This document shows positions 54,218-61,993 of a stretch of 64,000 bases of DNA, in pieces. The DNA comes from Hylemonella sp. (GTDB taxonomy: Bacteria > Pseudomonadota > Gammaproteobacteria > Burkholderiales > Burkholderiaceae_C): contig JAUXVI010000009.1 in NCBI GenBank assembly GCA_030680575.1, positions 1-64,000 on the forward strand. Direction: 5' to 3'. Under the pieces are notes generated by a model. It made no database searches. It was given only the letters and a program-made list of their open reading frames with translations, and was not told where the DNA came from. The position numbers were made by a program, and so were the translations under genes. The stretch's first letter is position 1; every line of letters begins with the position of its first letter.

Positions 54218-55861
54218 ATGAGTGTTACGACGCACGAGGTCTTCAACCAGCCGGCGCCACTGGTCGGCTACAACCTGTTCGAGACCAACCCGCCGCTGAA
54301 GGATGCGTTGAAGTTCAACGCCCCGCAGCTGGACACGGCGGCGCTGCACGCGCTTGGCGCCGGGCTGGGAACGGCGGAGATGCAGAGCCATGCGCGGCTG
54401 GCCAATGTGCACACGCCGCAGCTGCGCAGCCATGACCGCTTTGGCCGGCGCATCGACCAGGTGGAGTTCCATCCGAGCTACCACGCGTTGATGGCGGCCG
54501 CCACCGACGCTGGCTTGCATGGCTCGCCCTGGGCTGCCCAATCGGTTTCTCCGCATGTGTCGCGCGCGGCGGGTTTCGTGCTGTTCACCGAGCTGGAGCC
54601 GTCCATCTTGTGTCCGATCTCCATGACCTACGCGGCCACGCCCGCGCTGCGTCGCAACGAGGCGCTGTATGCGCAATGGGGGCCGCGCCTGACCAGCCGC
54701 GCCTATGACCCGGTACTCAAGCCGTACAGCCAGAAACTGGGCGTGACCATGGGCATGGGCATGACCGAAAAGCAAGGCGGCTCGGACGTGCGTGCCAACA
54801 CGACGCAGGCCGTGCCGGACGGCAGCGACGGCTGGGGCCAGCGCTACCGGCTTACCGGGCACAAGTGGTTTTTCTCGGCGCCGATGTGCGACGCCTTTCT
54901 GGTGCTGGCGCAGGCGCCGGCCGGTCTGAGCTGTTTCTTCTTGCCGCGCGTGCTGCCGGACGGCTCGCTCAATGCCCTGTACATCCAGCGCCTGAAGGAC
55001 AAGTTGGGCAACAAGGCCAATGCCAGTTCCGAGGTGGAGTTCGTGCAGGCCACGGCCTGGCTGGTGGGCGAGGAGGGGCGCGGCGTGCCGCAGATTCTGG
55101 AGATGGGCACCATGACGCGGCTGGACTGCGCCTTGGGCACCAGCGGCCTGATGCGCCAGGCATTGAGCCTGGCCTTGCACCACACACGCCAGCGCCAGGC
55201 CTTCGGCAAGCGCCTGGTCGAGCACGATCTGATGCGTAATGTGCTGGCCGATCTTGCTATAGAAAGTGAAGCAGCTTGCGCATTATCCATCAGGCTTGCA
55301 AGCGCATTTGACCATCAAAACGAAGCACATGAGCAGCTCATGGCGCGCCTGCTGACGCCGATCGCCAAGTTCTGGATCTGCAAGCGCGGCAGCTACTTTG
55401 CCCAGGAGGCGATGGAGTGCCTGGGCGGCAACGGTTATGTGGAGGAGGGCGGCGAGGGCGTGATGGCGCGCATCTACCGCGAGATGCCGGTGAACTCGAT
55501 CTGGGAGGGCGCCGGCAACATCATGGCACTGGACCTGCTGCGCGCCCTGCGCAAGGGCGATGTTGCCAGCGCGCTGGAGCAGGAGCTGGCACCGGCGCGG
55601 GGCATGCACCCGGCGCTGGATCGGCTGGCGCAAAGCCTGCCGCACCGGGTGGAAGCCATGGCCAGCGAAATGGAAGCGCGTCGGCTGGCACAGGACGTGG
55701 CGCTGGCGGTGCAGGCTGCGCTGCTGGCACAAAGCGCGCCGGCCGAGGTGTTTGCCGCCTTCTGCGATTCGCGCCTGGCCGGTAACTGGGGCCACACCTT
55801 TGGCAGCCTGGGGGCGGGAACGGCGTTTGACACGATCTTGCAGCGGGCCTTGCCCGCATAA
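54218..55861 (+). CDS. aidB: AidB-like acyl-CoA dehydrogenase
   Basis: This 547-residue flavoprotein of the AidB subfamily has CPISMTYAATPALRRN (about 130), GMTEKQGGSDVRANTT, GHKWFFSAPMCDAFLVLAQ, and a C-terminal half with CLGGNGYVEEGG and EMPVNSIWEGAGNIMALDLL. E. coli AidB has weak isovaleryl-CoA dehydrogenase activity and protects DNA from alkylation; here the acyl-CoA context favours a metabolic role. Bases 55253-55335 are AT-rich with rare codons (ATA, TTA, AGG) though the protein alignment seems continuous. Confidence 0.88.
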   Translation: MSVTTHEVFNQPAPLVGYNLFETNPPLKDALKFNAPQLDTAALHALGAGLGTAEMQSHARLANVHTPQLRSHDRFGRRIDQVEFHPSYHALMAAATDAGLHGSPWAAQSVSPHVSRAAGFVLFTELEPSILCPISMTYAATPALRRNEALYAQWGPRLTSRAYDPVLKPYSQKLGVTMGMGMTEKQGGSDVRANTTQAVPDGSDGWGQRYRLTGHKWFFSAPMCDAFLVLAQAPAGLSCFFLPRVLPDGSLNALYIQRLKDKLGNKANASSEVEFVQATAWLVGEEGRGVPQILEMGTMTRLDCALGTSGLMRQALSLALHHTRQRQAFGKRLVEHDLMRNVLADLAIESEAACALSIRLASAFDHQNEAHEQLMARLLTPIAKFWICKRGSYFAQEAMECLGGNGYVEEGGEGVMARIYREMPVNSIWEGAGNIMALDLLRALRKGDVASALEQELAPARGMHPALDRLAQSLPHRVEAMASEMEARRLAQDVALAVQAALLAQSAPAEVFAAFCDSRLAGNWGHTFGSLGAGTAFDTILQRALPA

Positions 55862-55878
55862 CAACGAGGAAGACAGGA

Positions 55879-56784
55879 ATGATCACAGACTTCAAAAACA
55901 AAGTGGCAGTGCTGACCGGTGCCGGCTCCGGTTTCGGCCTGGAGTGCGCCCGCATCGGCGCGCAACGCGGCATGAAGCTGGTGCTGGCGGATGTGCAGCA
56001 GGATGCACTGAACAAGGCGGCAGCCGAACTGACGGCCGCCGGATCCGAAGTGCTGGCCTTGCAGGTCGACGTGTCGGATGCGTCGCAAATGGAGCATCTG
56101 GCACGCCGGGTGCAGGAGCGTTTTGGTGCGCCCCATTTCGTCTTCAACAACGCCGGTGTCGGCGCCGGTGGCCTGGTATGGGAAAACTCGGTGCAGGACT
56201 GGCAATGGGTGTTGGGCGTCAACCTCTGGGGCGTGATCCACGGCGTGCGCCTGTTCACGCCCATGATGCTCGAAGTGGCCCAAAAAGATCCGTCCTACCG
56301 GGGGCATATCGTCAACACCGCCAGCATGGCCGGTCTGCTCAATGCGCCCAATATGGGCGTCTACAACGTGAGCAAGCACGCGGTGGTGAGCTTGAGCGAG
56401 ACCCTGTACCAGGACCTGGCGCTGGTGACCGAGCAGGTCAGCGCCTCTGTGCTCTGCCCGTACTTCGTGCCCACCGGCATCCACCAGAGCGAGCGCAACC
56501 GCCCGGGCGAGTTGTCTGCCGCCAAACCCACGCGCAGCCAGCTCATCGGTCAGGCCATGAGTGACAAGGCTGTGAGTTCCGGCAAGGTGACGGCAGCCGA
56601 GGTGGCGCAAAAAGTATTCGATGCCGTCGCTGCCAACCAGTTCTATATCTACAGCCACCCCAAGGCGATTGGCTCAGTGCAGACGCGGCTGGAGGATGTT
56701 CTGCAGGCGCGCAATCCGACCGACCCGTTTGCGCACAAGCCGGAGCTGGGGACGGAGTTGCGCCGCGCCTTGCGGTCCACCTGA
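55879..56784 (+). CDS. SDR-family oxidoreductase (second)
   Basis: This 301-residue short-chain dehydrogenase has LTGAGSGFGLECARIGAQ, ADVQQDALN (Asp favouring NAD), NNAGVGAGGLVWE, the catalytic Ser in NTASMAGLLNAPNMG and YNVSKHA. The C-terminus is longer than in the first SDR and fits the class acting on hydroxy fatty or alicyclic substrates. It has the ribosome site AACGAGGAAGACAGG and is the last gene of the lipid block, convergent with the GGDEF/EAL gene. Confidence 0.88.
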   Translation: MITDFKNKVAVLTGAGSGFGLECARIGAQRGMKLVLADVQQDALNKAAAELTAAGSEVLALQVDVSDASQMEHLARRVQERFGAPHFVFNNAGVGAGGLVWENSVQDWQWVLGVNLWGVIHGVRLFTPMMLEVAQKDPSYRGHIVNTASMAGLLNAPNMGVYNVSKHAVVSLSETLYQDLALVTEQVSASVLCPYFVPTGIHQSERNRPGELSAAKPTRSQLIGQAMSDKAVSSGKVTAAEVAQKVFDAVAANQFYIYSHPKAIGSVQTRLEDVLQARNPTDPFAHKPELGTELRRALRST

Positions 56785-56814
56785 TCGGGGTGGGGACGCG
56801 TCTTCGGCCTGCGC

Positions 56815-59799
56815 TCAATGCATCTTGCGGGAGGGGCCTTCGGTGCTCTCCAGGACCAGATCAAGCTGGGCCAGTGGATCGCCAGGCTGGCCCATCAACT
56901 GGAGCAGTTGCTGAAGTTTTTCATCCTGGATGAAACTGGCAGCCGACTTGGCCTCCAACACTTTCTGCGGTGCCTGCGGGCGGGCCACCACGAAGCCCTG
57001 GACATAGTCCACTCCGATCTCGGCCAGGGTTTCGACGGTCGCGGTATCTTCGGCCCACTCGGCAACGGTCTTCATGCCGAGGTTGCGTGCCAGGTTGACG
57101 ATGGCCTCCACGATCGAGACATTGGCGGGATGCTGGTTCATGTTCACAATGAAACTGCCATCGATCTTGAGCAGGTCGGCTGGCAACTCCTTGAGGTAGG
57201 AGAACGAGGTGTAGCCGGCGCCAAAGTCGTCGAGTGCGACCCGGGCACCAAAGCCGCGCACCTTGTCGATGAAACGACGCGTATTGCTCAGGTCGTGCAA
57301 GGCCACGCTTTCAGTGATCTCGATACTGAGGAAATCGACCACATGGCTGTTGTGGCGCAGCATGTCGAACACTTCCTGCATGAACTCCTCGTCATTGAGC
57401 GACGTACCGCTGAGGTTGATGCACACGAATTTTGTTTTCTGCAGGTGGGCGCGGTGCTGGTCGAGCCAGGCCAGGGTGGTGGAGAGCACCCAACGGTCGA
57501 TCATGCTCATGCGACCGCTGTGCTCGGCCGCCGCAATCAGGCGGTTGACCGGGACCAGTTTCCCGTTCGGGTCACGCATGCGCAGCAGCACCTCGAAATT
57601 CAGCGAGTCAAACGGCCGCGTCAGCGACATGATGGGCTGCATCTCGACGAACAGGCCTTCGATGGCATCGCTGCCAGACAAGCGTTCGACCAAGCGGATT
57701 TCAGCCTGGTGTTCCAGGAAGGCCGGAGCGTCGAGCTCATAGACGACCAGCCCCTTGTGCTGCCCGCCCTTGGCTTCCCGACAGGCGTGGTCGGCGGTCG
57801 AGATGGCGTCTTTCATGTGCGTCCCCGGAGCGATCTCGATCAGGCCGATGGAGCCACGCACATGGAAGGCCTTGTCACGAACCTTGAAGGGATCGCTGTC
57901 GATGCTGTCGATGATGCCGCGGCAGATCACGGTGGCCAGGGGCATCTTGATGTTGGGCAGCAGGATCACGAACTCATCACCGCCAACGCGCCCCATGCGC
58001 ATGCCACCGGACAGCATTCGTGTCACACGTTCGCAGACTTGACTGAGAATTTCGTCACCCGTGTTGTGGCCATACAGATCATTGATGAGCTTGAAACGGT
58101 CCAGGTCCAGATAGGCCATGGTCAGGGGATGGTGCTCTTGCAGCTGATGCACTGTCTGGTTGAATACGTCCTCGATGCCGCGGCGATTCAGCACTTTGGT
58201 CAGTGAATCGTTGTTGGCCCGGAAGTTCAACTCGTCGGCGGCCAGGGCTTTTTCGGTCACGTCCTGCAGCGAGCCCTCGATCTTGCCGCTGACCAGTGTG
58301 GCCTTCACCAGATAGCGCCTGGATTTGTCCTGGCCTGCGCTGTCGTGGCTGCGCACCTCGATTTCCCCCTCCTGCTGCTGGCAGAGCATCTGGTACAGGG
58401 CCGTCCAGGAGCCATTGTTGAAGTATTGCCCCCAGGCATTGCGCCCACGCCGAAGCACATAGCGGCCGAGCATCTTGTGCATGGCGGGATTGGCGCTCAT
58501 GAAGTTGCCTTGCAGATCCAGTGAGAACAGCCCGATCGGCATGGCGTCGAAGGTGTGCTGCAGCTCCGCCTGAGCTGCCAGGCGCTGGCGATGTTCCTGA
58601 CGGATTTGCTCGGAGATGGCCAGCGCTGCCAGCAGACTGGATGCCAATGCCACTGCGACACTGTTGGCCGAGTTGTCGATGCCTTTGCTGCTATAGGCTG
58701 CGGCCACGATTTCGAACAGGCTCGAAAGCAGGGTGACGGCCAGGGAGGCGCCATACAGCAGCGCTGCCTTTGATCGGGTTTTGTAGACGATGATCAGCAG
58801 GCCCAGCAGCATCAACGGCAACAAGAGGCCGCCGATGATCCACATGGCCGTCAGAAATGTACTGCGCGGCAGGGTGATGGCGGCGACAAACAAGCCAATG
58901 CACAGCCACAGTCCTGCGGTGACGGCCATGCGGATACGAGAATCGGAAAGATGCTCCCGGAACAGGCTTTTGAAAAGCGTGATGGTCAGGAGTCCCCAGG
59001 CTGCGCGGGTCAGGGATCGTCCGGTTGAAAGCCATTCATGCGGCACGGCGTGGTTGAGCCATTGCTCATCCCAGCCGGCGGAGGTGGCGCTGATGCGCAA
59101 GGTCACGATCAACCAGGCGGCAAAGAGGATGTACAGGCGTTGACGATAGATCAACGCAGTCATGACAACGAACACCACCAAGACCAGCATGCCACCATCG
59201 AGCAATCCTGATTTGCGATGGAAATCCCGGCTTGAAATGTCCAGTTGCTCGGTCGACCACAGGTGGGCACTCAGGCGGGCCGGTCCACTGAATGAGGCTC
59301 GGCAAACAATCACTGGTCCCAGACCGCCGAGCGTCAAACCGAAACCAGCCTTGACCCGCTGCAGCCGGCCGCCTGGCGTCACTTGATTCGACTCGCCGAG
59401 AAGCGCTTGTGTGTTGCCGTCCCAGCAAGACAGATCCACGACATGGCGCGAGGGGAACTCCAGCGTGCTGGATGGCGGGGCAGATGCAGGCAGATCAACG
59501 CTGAACCAGACGGGGCGCTCCGACAGTCGCGGATTGAAGTATTGAGTGGCGGGGGTTTGCGGCAGTTGCTGCAGGGCTTGCAGGGGCGTTATGTCGCCCT
59601 CTGACTGAATCAGTGCGTGCAGCGCCAACGGCTTGTCGTTCGGGGCGGCATAAAGGTCATCCCATAACAGCAGCGCAGCCAGCGAGAGTAAGGTGATTGC
59701 CAAAGGAATGGCATAAAACGCGAGGGCGTCTGGCAGCCATGTCAGCGCGTTGGCGAGTAAACCCGGGCGCCGCTGATGTATCGGGATCAATCGACTCAA
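56815..59799 (-). CDS. Sensory GGDEF/EAL protein with 7TM-DISM-like input and PAS
   Basis: This 994-residue membrane protein has TM1 (about 28-48) and an extracytoplasmic beta-rich domain (about 50-185, SERPVWFSVDLPAS), as in 7TMR-DISM sensors. Seven hydrophobic helices (about 195-395), a PAS (about 410-525), a GGDEF (motif near 602-606) and an EAL domain follow. GGDEF is intact but the preceding SGGM replaces the RxxD inhibitory site. EAL has FEVLLR, INLSG, EITES, DDFGAG, LKIDGSF and VQGF, so catalytic residues appear present. It may make or break c-di-GMP. It is 115 bases downstream of the FeeM-like gene. Confidence 0.88.
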   Translation of the reverse strand: MSRLIPIHQRRPGLLANALTWLPDALAFYAIPLAITLLSLAALLLWDDLYAAPNDKPLALHALIQSEGDITPLQALQQLPQTPATQYFNPRLSERPVWFSVDLPASAPPSSTLEFPSRHVVDLSCWDGNTQALLGESNQVTPGGRLQRVKAGFGLTLGGLGPVIVCRASFSGPARLSAHLWSTEQLDISSRDFHRKSGLLDGGMLVLVVFVVMTALIYRQRLYILFAAWLIVTLRISATSAGWDEQWLNHAVPHEWLSTGRSLTRAAWGLLTITLFKSLFREHLSDSRIRMAVTAGLWLCIGLFVAAITLPRSTFLTAMWIIGGLLLPLMLLGLLIIVYKTRSKAALLYGASLAVTLLSSLFEIVAAAYSSKGIDNSANSVAVALASSLLAALAISEQIRQEHRQRLAAQAELQHTFDAMPIGLFSLDLQGNFMSANPAMHKMLGRYVLRRGRNAWGQYFNNGSWTALYQMLCQQQEGEIEVRSHDSAGQDKSRRYLVKATLVSGKIEGSLQDVTEKALAADELNFRANNDSLTKVLNRRGIEDVFNQTVHQLQEHHPLTMAYLDLDRFKLINDLYGHNTGDEILSQVCERVTRMLSGGMRMGRVGGDEFVILLPNIKMPLATVICRGIIDSIDSDPFKVRDKAFHVRGSIGLIEIAPGTHMKDAISTADHACREAKGGQHKGLVVYELDAPAFLEHQAEIRLVERLSGSDAIEGLFVEMQPIMSLTRPFDSLNFEVLLRMRDPNGKLVPVNRLIAAAEHSGRMSMIDRWVLSTTLAWLDQHRAHLQKTKFVCINLSGTSLNDEEFMQEVFDMLRHNSHVVDFLSIEITESVALHDLSNTRRFIDKVRGFGARVALDDFGAGYTSFSYLKELPADLLKIDGSFIVNMNQHPANVSIVEAIVNLARNLGMKTVAEWAEDTATVETLAEIGVDYVQGFVVARPQAPQKVLEAKSAASFIQDEKLQQLLQLMGQPGDPLAQLDLVLESTEGPSRKMH

Positions 59800-59914
59800 A
59801 AAGTGTTTCCTCTCTGCGCGGTACGGTCTTGGCCATGCAACGGCCCCTGGCTGTCGGGCTCATAGGATAACGCGTATCCTGCGCAGCCAGGGGGGTGTGA
59901 ATCGCTGTTCGACC

Positions 59915-60709
59915 TCAGCGCCAGATCTGGATGGCGCGTTCCTTGACCCTGAAATTCGATGGCACGTTTCGCCGTTCGTGCGACACGTTCTGCGCGATAC
60001 CGACCCGGATATCTGGATGCGCCGTATGGCAAAAGAAGTCCAGCAAGGGGTGCTGGGCTTGGGTATAGGTGTTTTCAAGCTGCTCCATGTCCAAGCCGAG
60101 GACCCGATGGGCAACGTTGTTGTCGCGTGGCAGTGGAATGAAGGTATCGCCGTCCAGCAGGTCGCGGAACAACAGCTTTTCATAAGAGCGGTCCAGCGGC
60201 GGCCTGGCTGCCAGGACGGACCATTGCAGCTCATGCTCCATGCTGTAAAGCAGGCAAGCCTTGATCAGGGCCATCTTGACCAGACGGCCGGCACTGCCGG
60301 GTGCTACGGCCAGACGACGGGCTTCCGCGAGTCTTTTGCCCTTCAGCCAATGCGGCAGATCCACTGACTGTTCCAAATTCAGGGGGCGCAACAGGTTGTT
60401 TTGAATGCGTGCCGTCCCCAGTGGTGAGCCGTCGAGTTTGGATTCCGCCAGAAGGATCATGACGTCGTCCTCCATGTCGTCGCTTTCCGGCGTTCGCAGC
60501 GCATCGGCAAACAGTGGCATGTGGCGGGCATAAGCCGAGTACCGCACGTCCAGTGCTTTTTGAAAGTCTTCCTGATTGCGTATTGGCCGGATGGTGAATG
60601 GCAGATACTCGGTGTGATAGCCAGATGCCATGGCATCTGTAACAGCATGGCTTGTTTGACCATGCATGGCATGCGACGACGGGGCGGTGTGGGTGGTAAG
60701 GTAGTTCAT
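59915..60709 (-). CDS. FeeM-type N-acyl amino acid synthase (GNAT-like acyltransferase)
   Basis: This 264-residue protein has a core from about 38 on: FTIRPIRNQEDFQKALDVRY, LGTARIQNNLLRP and AEARRLAVAPGSAGRLVKMA. Then follow WSVLAARPPLDRSYEKLLF and a C-terminal region. This layout matches FeeM-like enzymes and autoinducer-synthase-type acyltransferases, which condense an acyl-ACP with an amino acid. The real product is unknown. The ATG at 60709 is chosen over GTG 60736; later ATGs are possible. It is divergent from the 61017 gene and precedes the GGDEF/EAL gene. Confidence 0.72.
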   Translation of the reverse strand: MNYLTTHTAPSSHAMHGQTSHAVTDAMASGYHTEYLPFTIRPIRNQEDFQKALDVRYSAYARHMPLFADALRTPESDDMEDDVMILLAESKLDGSPLGTARIQNNLLRPLNLEQSVDLPHWLKGKRLAEARRLAVAPGSAGRLVKMALIKACLLYSMEHELQWSVLAARPPLDRSYEKLLFRDLLDGDTFIPLPRDNNVAHRVLGLDMEQLENTYTQAQHPLLDFFCHTAHPDIRVGIAQNVSHERRNVPSNFRVKERAIQIWR

Positions 60710-60738
60710 GTGACAGTCTTGGCTAGGGTTGAACACAA

Positions 60739-60753
60739 CAGGCCAAAGGCCTG
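60739..60753 (-). promoter_or_regulatory. Leader hairpin of the FeeM-like gene
   Basis: CAGGCC-AAA-GGCCTG is a perfect 6-bp stem with a 3-nt loop, 30 bases upstream of the FeeM-like ATG in what should be its untranslated leader. The role is not known. Confidence 0.35.
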
Positions 60754-60785
60754 CCTCCTGGATGTATCCACAGCCACTGTAGGTT

Positions 60786-60798
60786 TTTGTCCTACAAA
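60786..60798. promoter_or_regulatory. TTTGT-CCT-ACAAA inverted repeat
   Basis: Perfect 5-bp arms with a 3-bp spacer lie in the shared intergenic region of the FeeM-like gene and the 61017 gene, adjacent to two further palindromes. It may be part of a compound operator. Confidence 0.35.
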
Positions 60799-60804
60799 CT
60801 TAAG

Positions 60805-60819
60805 TCAGAATTTCCCTGA
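60805..60819. promoter_or_regulatory. TCAG-N7-CTGA site, candidate operator
   Basis: The N7 spacer AATTTCC is identical to that of the next palindrome at 60827-60843, and the centres are 23 bp apart, about two helical turns. This is the weaker of two tandem sites. Confidence 0.45.
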
Positions 60820-60826
60820 ATCGCTT

Positions 60827-60843
60827 GTAAGAATTTCCCTTAC
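60827..60843. promoter_or_regulatory. GTAAG-N7-CTTAC palindrome, candidate operator
   Basis: Perfect 5-bp arms surround AATTTCC, and a further half-site CCTTAC lies at 60848-60853. Its tandem arrangement with 60805-60819 suggests cooperative binding by a dimeric regulator controlling one or both divergent genes. The regulator is not encoded in the window, as far as I can tell. Confidence 0.5.
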
Positions 60844-60931
60844 TTTTCCTTACATTTGCACCAAGATGGTTCCATTCTTTGGTTTCTGACGGCATCTCTA
60901 CCGCTTTGGAAGCCGATGCAGGGGGAAAGCC

Positions 60932-60960
60932 TTGACAGGCTGTAAGACGTGATTTGAAAT
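60932..60960 (+). promoter_or_regulatory. Candidate sigma-70 promoter of the 61017 gene
   Basis: A perfect TTGACA (60932-60937) is followed after 17 bp by TGAAAT (60955-60960, four of six). Transcription would start near 60967, 50 bases before the ATG. The palindromes lie about 90-125 bp upstream of the -35. Confidence 0.6.
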
Positions 60961-61016
60961 ATGTAAACAAATGTGACTGCCCATTCGGGCGTTCACCGCT
61001 GTTATGAGGACTGCCT

Positions 61017-61868
61017 ATGAGCGCGTCTGCCCTTGAAGAACTGCCTGCGCTTGCTGCGGCCAAGGTGTCGTTCGGAAGTTCAACCGCCAATGCCTGGGCT
61101 GCCAGTTATGTTCGTTATCTGAATACTGAACTGGAGCGCCACCGGGGGCCGGACGCACAGCGACTCATGTCGCAGATCTGTCATGCCGCGCAGGTCTTGT
61201 TCAATGCACGTTCCCTTCCGCGGCCAGAGACGCAGTCGTCCACCGTCCTGGGCATGTGCGCACTCATGCTGGCGACCTACCAGCAGTTGTCCGCCGACAC
61301 AGGCCGGTCAGACCTGGCGCACGATCTCGTGAAACGAGGGTTTGACCAGGCCTATCAGGCGTTTATCCAGAACATTGCCAAGCCGCTGCTTCTGAACCAT
61401 AGCCGCTCTCCGAAGACACTGGCCGGCATGAATTTCAAGGCCTGGAGCGAGCGCCTCTACCCGAACGACAGAAGTCGCCATGCCCTTGCCCAGAAGGGCG
61501 ACTTCACGGGTTACCACCTTTTTTTCATGGAGCAGGGCGCGCCGGCTCTGGCGCAAATCATTCAGCGTGCCGACGAAGCCTGGATGGCAGCAGTGGCGTC
61601 CTATGGGCAATCACAGCTGGGCGAAAGCCGCCGCACCCGTGCGACGGACGCCGCGGCGGAGGAGGAAGGTTTTGTTCCATTTCGATTTGCGCCGAGAGGC
61701 CGGGGACGAACAGGCTGCCAGCAGGATGTGATTCTGGAACTGCAACTCCATGCCGTGGCTGGCGACCGGCGCAGCTATACGTCCAACGCTGACCGCCGGC
61801 ACCATTGGAGTGGTGTGGACAGGCGCCAGGCGGGACGGCGTCAAGATGACGAGCGTGTCTGGCAATAG
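61017..61868 (+). CDS. Protein of unknown function divergent from the FeeM-like gene
   Basis: This 283-residue soluble protein is not recognised. Residues 1-200 look like a mostly helical domain (VRYLNTELERHRGPDAQRLM, then HALAQKGDFTGYHLFFMEQG). From about 205 the composition changes sharply to Arg/Asp-rich, low-similarity sequence (DRRHHWSGVDRRQAGRRQDD), which may be a disordered tail or a frameshifted end. The ATG has GAGGA seven bases upstream and a good promoter. A link to the acyl-amino-acid synthase is suggested only by the shared regulatory region. Confidence 0.65.
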   Translation: MSASALEELPALAAAKVSFGSSTANAWAASYVRYLNTELERHRGPDAQRLMSQICHAAQVLFNARSLPRPETQSSTVLGMCALMLATYQQLSADTGRSDLAHDLVKRGFDQAYQAFIQNIAKPLLLNHSRSPKTLAGMNFKAWSERLYPNDRSRHALAQKGDFTGYHLFFMEQGAPALAQIIQRADEAWMAAVASYGQSQLGESRRTRATDAAAEEEGFVPFRFAPRGRGRTGCQQDVILELQLHAVAGDRRSYTSNADRRHHWSGVDRRQAGRRQDDERVWQ

Positions 61869-61993
61869 TCGGTTGCTGTTTTTTACTTTTTGTCTGGTGC
61901 GACGGCCCTGAAAACGGCCGCGCCGCTCTGTGGCACACTCGCGAACTTCGTTTCGTTTTGAAGGGCCGGCATTGACCGGCGGTTCGCAGAGTC

